DNA of 64,000 nucleotides from Cohnella pontilimi (GTDB lineage: Bacteria; Bacillota; Bacilli; Paenibacillales; Paenibacillaceae), in the NCBI RefSeq assembly GCF_005049045.1, contig NZ_SUPK01000009.1, forward strand, positions 167,169-231,168, read 5' to 3'. How positions within the stretch are numbered: the stretch's first letter is position 1; each line of letters begins with the position of its first letter. The translations under genes were made by a program, and so were the position numbers. The notes below the pieces were generated by a model. It ran no database searches and was not told the origin of the DNA. It saw only the letters and a list, made by a program, of their open reading frames with translations. Positions 8,989 through 16,608 of this stretch are shown here, one piece after another.

Positions 8989-9237
8989 TTAGCGGCTACC
9001 GCCCGTTTGGCCTGCGAAGCCAGCCAGTCCGCCAGCGCCTTGAGACAGCGATTGCTCGACGCTAGCGATCATGTTCTTCACCATATATCCACCGAGTGCA
9101 CCAGTTTCACGAGCCGTTACGAAGCCGTAGTAACCGTCGGCAGGAGTTTGTACCCCCAGCGATTGAGCAGCTTCCGCCTTCAATTGGTTCAAGCCGGCGC
9201 GAGCTTGAGGAACCAAAGTCCGATTAGATCTAGGCAT
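8989..9237 (-). CDS. Alpha/beta-type small acid-soluble spore protein
   Basis: An 82-residue SASP that coats and protects DNA in the spore core. It contains the germination protease (GPR)-type region, seen here as NQLKAEAAQSLGV, and the second conserved block GGYMVKNMIASVEQ. The C-terminus is Gly/Ala rich. AAAGGAG lies 9 bp before the ATG. It is monocistronic, with its own terminator. Confidence 0.95.
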   Translation of the reverse strand: MPRSNRTLVPQARAGLNQLKAEAAQSLGVQTPADGYYGFVTARETGALGGYMVKNMIASVEQSLSQGAGGLAGFAGQTGGSR

Positions 9238-9334
9238 GTGTGAAGTCTCCTTTCGTCTTGATGATTATGGGGTGCAAGCTTGCCTTGTTAGTATGCTAGG
9301 CCGCGTAAAAAATATGCTCAAGGAGGTTATAAAA

Positions 9335-9502
9335 GTGAGCAAGACCGCAGCGCTGTTATTTGCCGTCGCATCAGTACTTGGAATGTGCGGGACCGCGTTT
9401 TCCATTAGTTACAACCCGTGGCTGGCCGTTCTGTTCGGTATCGTGACTTTCGGCATCATGGGCCTAGGCTTCGTGGTCAAAGCCCGCGCTTCGCGCAGAT
9501 AA
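9335..9502 (+). CDS. DUF5325 (YlaF-like) small membrane protein
   Basis: A 55-residue protein with two hydrophobic helices separated by a short polar turn (SYNPW), ending in basic residues. The second half, LFGIVTFGIMGLGFVVKAR, resembles YlaF-type DUF5325 proteins of Bacilli. AAGGAGG lies 6 bp before the GTG start; the frame remains open upstream but has no ribosome site there. Function is unknown. Confidence 0.72.
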   Translation: MSKTAALLFAVASVLGMCGTAFSISYNPWLAVLFGIVTFGIMGLGFVVKARASRR

Positions 9503-9508
9503 TCGATA

Positions 9509-10507
9509 TTATCGCTCAACGGGCGGCAAAAAACCCATGGCCTGTTTCACTTCACGGAGCGTTTGTTCGGCCGCGGTATTTGCCCGTTCTGCGCCGTCCC
9601 GCAGGATGGCGTGCACTTCTCCGGAGGCACGAATGTCCTTGTATTTTTGCTGGATTGGCTCCAAAGCCGCCACCACCGCTTCTCCTAAATCTTTCTTAAA
9701 TGTGCCGTAACCTTGACCTTCGTACGCTTTTTGGATGTCCTGCAGCGATTTGCCGGTGACTTGCGCAAAAATGTTCATCAAATTGCTGATCTCCGGCTTT
9801 TCCTTTGGATCGTACACGATTTCCCGGCCCAAGTCCGTTTTGGCCCGGGAAATTTTTTTGCGAATTTCGTCCGGCGAGTCCAGCATCGCGATGTAGCTTC
9901 CGGCGTTCGGGCTGCTTTTGCTCATTTTTTTGGAGGCGTCGTCGAGCGACATGATCCGCGCTCCCACTTTCGGGATGAAGGGTTCGGGAATAACGAGCGT
10001 CTCGCCGAAACGATGGTTGAAACGCCCCGCGAGATCCCGCGTCAGCTCCAGATGCTGTTTCTGGTCGTCTCCGACCGGAACGAGGTTCGTCTTGTAAAGA
10101 AGAATGTCGGCCGCCATCAAAGCCGGATACACGAACAAGCCCGCGCCCACGGCATCTTTTCCGGCGGACTTGTCTTTAAACTGGGTCATCCGTTCCAATT
10201 CGCCCATGTAAGACAAGGTCGTTATCAGCCAGCCCAGCTCGGCATGTGCGGGAACATGGGACTGCAGGAAAATTGCAGCTTTCGCCGGATCCAGCCCGGC
10301 CGCCACGAACAAAGCCGCCACAGACTCGCTCTGCTCGCGCAAAGCCGCAGGCTCCTGCGGTACCGTGACTGCGTGCAAATCCACGATCATGTAAAAGCAG
10401 TCATGCTCGTGTTGAAGCGCCTCAAAGTTGATCATGGCTCCGATATAATTGCCGATGGTCAATTTGCCGCTCGGCTGGATGCCGGACAATACGCGTTGTT
10501 TAGACAT
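9509..10507 (-). CDS. trpS: Tryptophanyl-tRNA synthetase
   Basis: A class I aminoacyl-tRNA synthetase charging tRNA-Trp, 332 residues, the normal length. It begins RVLSGIQPSGKLTIGNYIGA, in which TIGN is the HIGH-equivalent, and carries KMSKSS near residue 192. A T-box leader lies directly upstream, so expression should rise when uncharged tRNA-Trp accumulates. A tRNA-Trp gene lies in the tRNA cluster at the right end of this window. Confidence 0.97.
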   Translation of the reverse strand: MSKQRVLSGIQPSGKLTIGNYIGAMINFEALQHEHDCFYMIVDLHAVTVPQEPAALREQSESVAALFVAAGLDPAKAAIFLQSHVPAHAELGWLITTLSYMGELERMTQFKDKSAGKDAVGAGLFVYPALMAADILLYKTNLVPVGDDQKQHLELTRDLAGRFNHRFGETLVIPEPFIPKVGARIMSLDDASKKMSKSSPNAGSYIAMLDSPDEIRKKISRAKTDLGREIVYDPKEKPEISNLMNIFAQVTGKSLQDIQKAYEGQGYGTFKKDLGEAVVAALEPIQQKYKDIRASGEVHAILRDGAERANTAAEQTLREVKQAMGFLPPVER

Positions 10508-10531
10508 TTGGATCTACCGCCTTTTCAGGGA

Positions 10532-10795
10532 AAAATAAAAAGGCTCTCCCGCCCGCAAGGGACGTGGAAAGCCGTGTTGCCACCCTTATTCGCTACGCGG
10601 ATTGCGCAGCCTCTATGTTCCGGTAACGGGGAACGACTCGGAGAGGATCGGGCGCAGCCTGCGCCGTTAGCTCCCGGCTCCCGGCTCCATTCCGTACGGA
10701 TGTGCGCACCGGTTCGCAGCCACCACCGGCTCTCTGAAGCGCCTTACTCCGACGTACTTGTTCCGTTCACAGCCGATTTGTAACTCGGTTTTTAG
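10532..10795 (-). promoter_or_regulatory. T-box riboswitch leader of trpS
   Basis: The minus strand carries the T-box sequence AAGGGTGGCAACACGGC (10571-10587), which pairs with the uncharged tRNA acceptor end. It is followed by a terminator hairpin (GGCTTTCC/GGGAGAGCC) and a T run ending at about 10532. A TGG triplet in the stem I region (10687-10689, followed by A) is the likely Trp specifier. The outer limits are approximate. Confidence 0.9.
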
Positions 10796-10860
10796 AACAT
10801 TATACTCTTCCGCAGGACAAAGTCAACCGAGCGGCCCTTCATACATGGCTTCCCCAATAT

Positions 10861-10890
10861 AAACCGGCCGCCCTGACGGACGGCCGGCAC
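10861..10890 (-). terminator. Hairpin, probable terminator
   Basis: GC-rich inverted repeat CCGGCCGCCC/GGACGGCCGG just after the 10901-11293 gene, followed by a short T/A tract on the minus strand. Confidence 0.6.
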
Positions 10891-10900
10891 CTTATGTATG

Positions 10901-11293
10901 CTACTTGTTGGAAACGTCCTTTCGATCCCGCTGTTTCGGCTGAACCCGGAACAGGATGTTGGCCATGTTGTAGTTGGATTCGAATTGTACACTCGCGTAA
11001 ATTTCTCCTTGCCGCAGAGCGAAATCATAGGAAATTTCACCGTGCGTCCAGCCGCGTTTGTGTTGAAGAGCTTCCACGGCCATCCGGCGGAGCTGCCGGA
11101 CTTGCTCGGAACTCATGCCCGTCCCGCTGTTCTCCTTCTCCCCGCACATGACGGGCAGATGGCGAATCCCGAATTTGCCCACTTCGTCGTTCCGAACCTG
11201 GATGACAATCGTTCCTGCTGAAAGCCCTTTCAATTCACTTGCCAATTGCTCTAAAACCAAATCCACCTGACGTGCCAACGACACCTGCTCCAA
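10901..11293 (-). CDS. Hypothetical protein
   Basis: About 130 residues, soluble and mixed alpha/beta. Visible parts are an N-terminal helix (VDLVLEQLASELKG), a strand region (SAGTIVIQVRNDEVGKFGIRH), a helix (SSEQVRQLRRMAVEAL) and a final strand region ending NMANILFRVQPKQ. No family is recognised. TTG at 11293 is preferred because AAGGAGGAG lies 9 bp upstream; an ATG 27 bp further upstream (11320) lacks a ribosome site. It lies alone between the trpS leader and the repeat array. Confidence 0.7.
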   Translation of the reverse strand: MEQVSLARQVDLVLEQLASELKGLSAGTIVIQVRNDEVGKFGIRHLPVMCGEKENSGTGMSSEQVRQLRRMAVEALQHKRGWTHGEISYDFALRQGEIYASVQFESNYNMANILFRVQPKQRDRKDVSNK

Positions 11294-11884
11294 TGAATCA
11301 TTCTCCTCCTTTTTTCCCATTAAACTCAGCGACTAGGACTGACCTATGACTGTGGACTCATTATACTTGAAAAAATAGAAATTTACAATCATTTTGTAAA
11401 CATTTGTATCATCATGTCATGAAATGTTTGCAAATCTCGCGCGCCGCTGCGTATCTTTTCGATGCACTGCTCCAGAACCAACTTCCATTATCCTCATCCT
11501 TTATCGTTATCCCCCTCGCTCATGCACTCGCATTTTACCCACCTTTATCGCCATCCCCTTCGCTCATGTACTCGCTTTTACCCACCTTATCGCTATCCCC
11601 CTCGCCTCGTCCGAACGATCTTCCCACCCCCTTCGCCGCAGTCCCCCCAAGATTTACTCACGGCTTTTTCCACCCTTTATCGCTATCCCTTTCGTTCAGA
11701 ACATTTTCTAACTCATTTGACCGCTAGTTATCCCTTTCGGTCAGGCAGCCCACCACTTGCTAATGTACCGATTAATATCCCCTCCGCTCAGAAAATAATT
11801 GGGAATTTTAATTGAAATAAGAACATACGTTTGGTAAAATGAAAACAACAGAATTGCCAGACCAGCGGACAAGGGGGTATCAGG
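11294..11884. other. 590-bp gene-free interval dominated by a degenerate repeat array
   Basis: Apart from the repeat array at 11498-11791 (separate entry), it holds AT-rich sequence at 11340-11405 and 11790-11870. Overlapping short ORFs in several frames across the C-rich part are products of the repeats. A weak ribosome site (AAGGGGG) precedes the transposase-like start. Confidence 0.7.
11498..11791 (-). repeat. Periodic array of six degenerate 25-bp repeats
   Basis: Read on the minus strand, the unit is close to CTGAGCGAAGGGGATAGCGA followed by TAAAGGT. Copies lie at about 11498-11524, 11541-11568, 11584-11609, 11672-11699, 11720-11744 and 11767-11791. Their spacing is 43-47 bp, with one gap of about 90 bp, i.e. 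two periods; a decayed copy may lie at 11625-11641. A seventh copy in the opposite orientation lies beyond the transposase-like gene. Confidence 0.85.
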
Positions 11885-12799
11885 ATGCAATCGTTTTGGG
11901 AAGAAGCTTGCAGTCTTTATGAGACAGAGGAAGATTTCATCCAATTATTGTACAAGCTGAAATGGCCGGAAGGCTTTCGCTGCCCCGATTGTGGACACAA
12001 ACATGCCTATCTCATCGGTACTCGCAGACTTCCGCTGTATCAATGTTCGGCTTGCGACACCCAAACGTCGTTGATCGCCGGCACTGTGATGCAAGGCAGT
12101 CGCACTCCGCTGCGCCTTTGGTTTCAAGCGATTTCGCTCCACACCCGCCCTGAAGGCGTCAACGCCGTTCAATTGTCCCAAGCGATCAAAGTCACCTACA
12201 AAACAGCCTGGCTTATTTGCCATAAAATTCGCCATGCGATGCAGCGCCAAAATTGCCATGAGATGCTTACCGGATTGATTCGTATCACCGACGCGAAATT
12301 ATTCCCGCGTACGACCGGCTCCTCAGCATGGCACGAGCAAGAGCAATCGGTATTTGTCGCCGCATCCGCGGATGAAGCCGGGCAAATCGAACGGATCAAA
12401 ATCAAAAAGCAAAATAAGCATGTTCTCAAAAACTGCTATGAATCGCCTAAAGTAGAACCTTTTATTTCTGAAGTTGTGGACCCTAACCTTGCCGAAAAAG
12501 TTACCGTATCTCGTCATTATTTTGGAGGTAAGCGAGACTATGTGCTGCTCAATATTGCTCAAAAGGCACAAAATGCGCTGGCACGAACTTTCCGCGGCGT
12601 CAGTCCTAAGCATTTACAAGTTTATTTGGATCAATTTTGCTATGTCTTCAATCGGGTTAATCGTCCCCTCCTTCAAGAATTACGGATGGCTTGCAGTTCC
12701 GGGCCTTGCATCACTTATCCTGCCTTGATCGGCGCTACGGCCGCAACACGTTATCGATTCCGGAAACGGAAGACGATGGCATGGAGAGAAGCAAGTTAG
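11885..12799 (+). CDS. IS1595-like transposase, probably catalytically inactive
   Basis: A 304-residue intact ORF. Residues 32-60 form a zinc ribbon (CPDC and CSAC pairs), then LQ/W-rich helices (RLWFQAISLHTRPEGVNAVQ), as in IS1595/ISXO2 transposases. The C-terminal GVSPKHLQVYLDQFCYVFNR matches the family end block. However, the usual VDExYFGG block reads ITDAKLFP, the usual TDGxxGY block reads TVSRHYFGG, the SNLKxWL block reads IAQKAQNALA, and the Glu of YLDEF is Gln. Only the first Asp may survive. An intact frame with lost catalytic motifs suggests a domesticated protein, or recent inactivation. Repeats of one family flank it in inverted orientation. Confidence 0.85.
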   Translation: MQSFWEEACSLYETEEDFIQLLYKLKWPEGFRCPDCGHKHAYLIGTRRLPLYQCSACDTQTSLIAGTVMQGSRTPLRLWFQAISLHTRPEGVNAVQLSQAIKVTYKTAWLICHKIRHAMQRQNCHEMLTGLIRITDAKLFPRTTGSSAWHEQEQSVFVAASADEAGQIERIKIKKQNKHVLKNCYESPKVEPFISEVVDPNLAEKVTVSRHYFGGKRDYVLLNIAQKAQNALARTFRGVSPKHLQVYLDQFCYVFNRVNRPLLQELRMACSSGPCITYPALIGATAATRYRFRKRKTMAWREAS

Positions 12800-12837
12800 T
12801 CTCTGCGGTTGAACCATTGAACGGCACTCCCTGCAAC

Positions 12838-12864
12838 CTGAGCGAAGGGGATATCGACAAAGGG
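12838..12864 (+). repeat. Inverted copy of the array repeat downstream of the transposase-like gene
   Basis: CTGAGCGAAGGGGATATCGA followed by CAAAGGG on the plus strand, 38 bp after the transposase-like stop codon. It matches the reverse complement of the upstream array units, so the gene is bracketed by inverted copies. Confidence 0.85.
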
Positions 12865-12962
12865 AAAAAATAGGTGGATACACCGATTGAAACAACGAAA
12901 AAGCCCCGGAAGCGAGATGCCACCCGAAGCTCTTTCGTGAAGAATCTATTTCGTTTGTTACT

Positions 12963-14750
12963 TTATTTCTGAATGAGCGCAGCGTAGCGATCGACGTCTG
13001 AAACCGCACGTGAAACGGCAGATCGCCAAAATTCCGGACGATCCAAAGCCACGCCTAAATGACGGGAAGCCAGATCTTCAACCGTCATCACCGCAGTGTC
13101 CCGGAGGAGAGCGTCATAACGTTGATGGAAGTCCGCGCCTTCTTTTTCCGCCACGGCTACGAGACCTGTGCTGAATAAATATCCGAACGTGTACGGAAAA
13201 TTGTAAAACGGTACATCGGTAATATAAAAATGCATTTTCGAAGCCCAAAAATGAGGGTGCCAGCTGGACAGAGCATCACCGTACGCTTCTTTTTGCGCAT
13301 CTACCATCAGCTCGTTCAACTCGGACGCCTGCAGCATGCCAGAGGTGCGGCGTTCATAAAACCGCGTTTCGAACAAGAATCTGGCCCGAATGTTCATCAA
13401 GAAGGCAACCGCGCTTTGAAGCCGGTCGTCCAACAAGGCCAGCTTTCCTTGGTCGATGGTTACACGCTTCAGCAGGGCGTCGCTCACGAGCGCTTCCGCG
13501 AAGGTCGAAGCGGTTTCGGCCACATTCATGGCATATTCCTGATTCATCGGAGGCAAACCATGAACCAAGTATCCATGATAGGCATGACCTAATTCATGCG
13601 CCAACGTCGACACATTGTCCGGCGTACCGGAATAGGTCATAAAAATCCGGGTTTGCTTGTCCAGCGGGAAGTCCGTGCAGTACCCGCCCGGGCGTTTACC
13701 CGCACGATCTTCGGCTTCGATCCAGCGTTCTTGGAAAGCCCGGCGGGCCAATCCGGCCAGATTGGGGGAAAATTCTGCGAATGCGTTCTCGATCAATGAG
13801 GCGGCCTCGCTGTATGGAATATCCGCCTGATTGGAAGGCAGCGGAGCAGACACGTCCTGCCAGGACAGCTTTTGCTTCCCCAGCAGTTGAGCCTTCAATG
13901 ATAAGTAGCGCTTCAGCGGCTCAACAGCTTCCGCAACAGCCGTCCACATGGCGTCCAGCGTCTCGCGCTTCATGCGATTGATGCGCAAAGGCTCATGGAG
14001 AATATTTTTCCAGCCGCGTTGGTGGTTAAGTTTTAAGCGGAAGCCGGCCAAGCGGTTCAGCGTATCCGCGCAAAGATCGGCTTTGCCTTCCCACGCTTGT
14101 TCCCAGGCTTCCATCATCCGATCGCGGACGGCTTGATCCGGGTGACTCAGCTTGTTAAAGGCTTGTCCGGCGGACAAGGTGACCTGCCGGTCTCCTTCCT
14201 CCCAAGGGATGCCGACTCCTCCGACAATCGTGTCGTAATGTTCGCCCCAACCGTGGAACCCGTCGACCGCAAGCTCACCGGCCAACGCTTCCAGGGCTGG
14301 AGGAAGCTTTTCCTTGATCCCTTGCCTACGCTCGTTCAGTACAAAGGACAGCTCCGCACGTTCCGGGGTCTTCAGCCAGGTGTCCCACTGATCTTCCGGC
14401 ATCGAGGCAAGCTGAGCATCAAACAGATCCAGCACTTGGCGGAAGCGGGCGGCCAACGTTTGCACACGTTCCGTCCAAGATACGGCACGGCGATCGCCCG
14501 TGTTCTGCGACGTCAAGCACAATACGAACGACTCGCTTTGCCGGAGCCGGGAGAGTAGCTGCTGAATTTGCGATGTCCGTTCGCCAAGCCGTTCAATATT
14601 CGCAGCTCCGCCCTCACTTTCCCGGAGTTGAGTGAGCAGTTCCGCCGTCGTTCGTTCGGTCTCCGACATAAATTCAGCAAACTTCGGCGATTCCGATCCG
14701 CCGGGGAAGAAGACTTCCAAATCCCAAACCTTTGCATAGTCGTTCGTCAT
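12963..14750 (-). CDS. M3 family oligoendopeptidase (PepF-like)
   Basis: A cytoplasmic zinc metallopeptidase that cleaves short peptides. The 595-residue product carries the zinc motif HELGH near 384-388 (TLAHELGHAYHGYLV) and the M3 downstream block around NVAETASTFAEALV, whose Glu is the third ligand. No signal peptide is present. The ATG at 14750 is preferred over upstream in-frame ATGs because GGAGGG lies 10 bp before it. Length and start agree with PepF/M3B oligoendopeptidases of Bacilli. It appears monocistronic. Confidence 0.93.
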   Translation of the reverse strand: MTNDYAKVWDLEVFFPGGSESPKFAEFMSETERTTAELLTQLRESEGGAANIERLGERTSQIQQLLSRLRQSESFVLCLTSQNTGDRRAVSWTERVQTLAARFRQVLDLFDAQLASMPEDQWDTWLKTPERAELSFVLNERRQGIKEKLPPALEALAGELAVDGFHGWGEHYDTIVGGVGIPWEEGDRQVTLSAGQAFNKLSHPDQAVRDRMMEAWEQAWEGKADLCADTLNRLAGFRLKLNHQRGWKNILHEPLRINRMKRETLDAMWTAVAEAVEPLKRYLSLKAQLLGKQKLSWQDVSAPLPSNQADIPYSEAASLIENAFAEFSPNLAGLARRAFQERWIEAEDRAGKRPGGYCTDFPLDKQTRIFMTYSGTPDNVSTLAHELGHAYHGYLVHGLPPMNQEYAMNVAETASTFAEALVSDALLKRVTIDQGKLALLDDRLQSAVAFLMNIRARFLFETRFYERRTSGMLQASELNELMVDAQKEAYGDALSSWHPHFWASKMHFYITDVPFYNFPYTFGYLFSTGLVAVAEKEGADFHQRYDALLRDTAVMTVEDLASRHLGVALDRPEFWRSAVSRAVSDVDRYAALIQK

Positions 14751-14825
14751 CTTGATCATACCCTCCATTTACGACCCGCTATTGTCTGTTGTATGTTGTA
14801 TGTACAGTGAAATGAGGTGTCCGGC

Positions 14826-15065
14826 ATGATTCCATTCCGTAACAGCTTACCTTACGATATTGTGATGAAAGATGTGTATGTTCCGGAGTGCCCATTTTGC
14901 GGACAAACCCATGTACTGCTGCCCATCAAACCGGATGAAGTCCGGGATTTGCGAGGCAGTGTCCGCAAGCGCGCAGTGGTGTTCCCTTGTTGTCATACCC
15001 GGTTGCAGCTTGTGGACGCCGACGGCGACTACTTGCTGGCCGACCGCCCGTTGAACCGGAAGTAA
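14826..15065 (+). CDS. Small cysteine-motif protein, possible zinc ribbon
   Basis: A 79-residue protein with CPFC near 22-25 and a CC pair near 55-56 (VVFPCCHTRLQLV), a plausible split metal site. The rest is predicted strand-rich with no membrane segment. ATG with TGAGGTG 6 bp upstream is chosen over an ATG 9 bp earlier. Function is not recognised. It is divergent from the M3 peptidase gene. Confidence 0.72.
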   Translation: MIPFRNSLPYDIVMKDVYVPECPFCGQTHVLLPIKPDEVRDLRGSVRKRAVVFPCCHTRLQLVDADGDYLLADRPLNRK

Positions 15066-15089
15066 CGTTCGGCCAATTGATGTTCAAGC

Positions 15090-15794
15090 TCAAGCGCCGG
15101 TCTCTTTCATTTCTTCGGGCATCTCCAGGCCTTCGTTCATGATCTCTTCGCGGATAGACTGCCACATTTCACGCGAAGCCCGGATCATCGAGGCATCCGT
15201 AATGTTTTTATCCTGAATGACACGGCCGAACCACCTGACCGCCTCTTGATATTGTTTAAGTCTCCGGTGAAGTTCCCCGATCAAGTACATGAGACGCGCG
15301 TTGCTGAGTGAATCGCGCTCCGTTTCGAACACCCGTATATAGGCTTCCACGGCAAATGCGAGAAATCTTTTTTCTTGTTCCTTGTTGCCCATATAACGAT
15401 ACAACCAAGCGATATGATGCAGCAAACCGGCGATGACCCTGTCTTTTTCATCAATCGCTTGCCCGCAAAGCAATGCCAGCTTGTAACATTCCATGGCATC
15501 GCTCTGCGTACGTTCTCCTGCAAAAGCTCTCGTTATGATACGGTTGCCCACTTTTTTGTCATACGCTAATCTTTGCTTGGCACTCAGCTTCTCCGTGAAA
15601 TGCTCGGTAGATGCGAAGCCGCAATGCGGGCAAACCCGCACGACGTAAAAATCGGGATTGACCGAGTTGTAGTGCGAGCAAAAGTCGGAATCTCTGTGTA
15701 CCGCTTTTTTAAAGCTCGGACGAACGCGGGAGGTTTGAAAAGTCTCTTCGCAGCACGCACAGGTCACCTTGATTTGAAAAAGCGGATCCAACAC
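15090..15794 (-). CDS. DUF2225 family protein
   Basis: A 234-residue protein with N-terminal zinc-finger-like cysteines (CACC near 12-15; CPHCGF near 56-60) and a helical C-terminal part resembling TPR repeats (LYLIGELHRRLKQYQEAVRWFGRV is the clearest helix pair). This is the DUF2225 architecture found across Firmicutes; the function is unknown. It lies just downstream of the haemoglobin gene on the same strand, with a 20-bp gap. Confidence 0.88.
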   Translation of the reverse strand: MLDPLFQIKVTCACCEETFQTSRVRPSFKKAVHRDSDFCSHYNSVNPDFYVVRVCPHCGFASTEHFTEKLSAKQRLAYDKKVGNRIITRAFAGERTQSDAMECYKLALLCGQAIDEKDRVIAGLLHHIAWLYRYMGNKEQEKRFLAFAVEAYIRVFETERDSLSNARLMYLIGELHRRLKQYQEAVRWFGRVIQDKNITDASMIRASREMWQSIREEIMNEGLEMPEEMKETGA

Positions 15795-15814
15795 CGATCA
15801 TTTCCCCTTCGAAT

Positions 15815-16201
15815 TTAGCTTTCATCTTCCGAATTGATGAAATGATGAGCGGGTCCGGACAATCGTTCAATCACGGCTTCTTGGAGCGGTTCTGAAATAT
15901 TCGTCTCCGCCAGAGCCTGTGACATGCAGGAAAGCCACGCGGCCGCCCGTTTGGGCGTTACAGGAAAAGGCAGGTGTCTGCCTCTCATCATCGGGTGTCC
16001 ATACTTTTCGGAATACAGCGGCGGACCTCCGAAAAATTGGGTAAGAAACAAAAATTGCTTGTCCATCACCGGCTGGATGTCTTCGGGAAACAGGGGAGAC
16101 AGCAGCGGATTCGCTTGCACTTTGGGATAAAATTTTTCAACCAATTCTCGAACGGCGGATTCTCCGCCTATCGCATCAAACAATGTCTCATTGCTGTACA
16201 A
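15815..16201 (-). CDS. Truncated haemoglobin, group II type
   Basis: A 128-residue 2-on-2 globin binding haem. It has the family opening LFDAIGGESAVRELVEKFY, the loop GGPPLYSEKYGHPMMRGRH, in which the last His is the proximal haem ligand, and the FPVTPKRAAAWLSCM helix. Such proteins act in oxygen or nitric oxide chemistry. TTG at 16201 is chosen because GGAGGG lies 6 bp upstream and the product then matches family length. It is similar to Bacillus YjbI. Confidence 0.93.
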   Translation of the reverse strand: MYSNETLFDAIGGESAVRELVEKFYPKVQANPLLSPLFPEDIQPVMDKQFLFLTQFFGGPPLYSEKYGHPMMRGRHLPFPVTPKRAAAWLSCMSQALAETNISEPLQEAVIERLSGPAHHFINSEDES

Positions 16202-16280
16202 AGTTGTCCCTCCACCTTGCAATATCCGACTTTCGGCACTCCCCATTATACCACAATAAGGCACAGAAACCCTGAATAAT

Positions 16281-16310
16281 AAAACAAAAATCGCCCCGAT
16301 GGAGGGGCGG
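16281..16310 (-). terminator. Terminator after 28-codon ORF
   Basis: Hairpin CGCCCC/GGGGCG followed on the minus strand by a T-rich tail. It lies 31 bp after the stop of the 16341-16427 ORF and before the globin gene. Confidence 0.75.
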
Positions 16311-16340
16311 AAGTGTCGTTATTCTATAGGCCTAAAGCAC

Positions 16341-16427
16341 TCAAATCTCTTCTTCCGGCGTAACCAAAGCTTCACGAATGACATACACGAAAGCGCATAC
16401 AAGCAACCCCGCCACGATTCCTGTCAT
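16341..16427 (-). CDS. 28-residue putative small membrane peptide
   Basis: The ORF reads MTGIVAGLLVCAFVYVIREA and then LVTPEEEI: one hydrophobic helix followed by an acidic tail. GGGGTGAGG lies about 5 bp before the ATG, and a good terminator follows. No homologue is recognised; the support is ribosome site, topology and terminator. Confidence 0.5.
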   Translation of the reverse strand: MTGIVAGLLVCAFVYVIREALVTPEEEI

Positions 16428-16608
16428 TCCGTCCTCACCCCAACTGTGCCGTCAACCGGCATATTCTGGTCCTATTGTACCATAGAAGATATTCAAATTT
16501 CTATCCTTTTTGTAATCGTTTGCAGACTAAATTTGTCCTGTTAAATACGGGAAAGTATCGGGGAACGGCTTCATACATTGGACAAGAAGGGCAAGACGGA
16601 GGTGCGCC

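Noticed and set aside
9238..9300. Sigma-G promoter of the SASP gene
   Set aside because: GCATA and CATAATC elements are present but about 22 bp apart instead of 17-18, so not claimed.
11498..11791. CRISPR array
   Set aside because: Units are degenerate rather than identical, the gaps between them are only about 18-22 bp, and no cas gene is present.
12890..12960. Terminator between the transposase-like gene and the M3 peptidase gene
   Set aside because: AAAGCCCCGGAAGC has no convincing complementary arm nearby.
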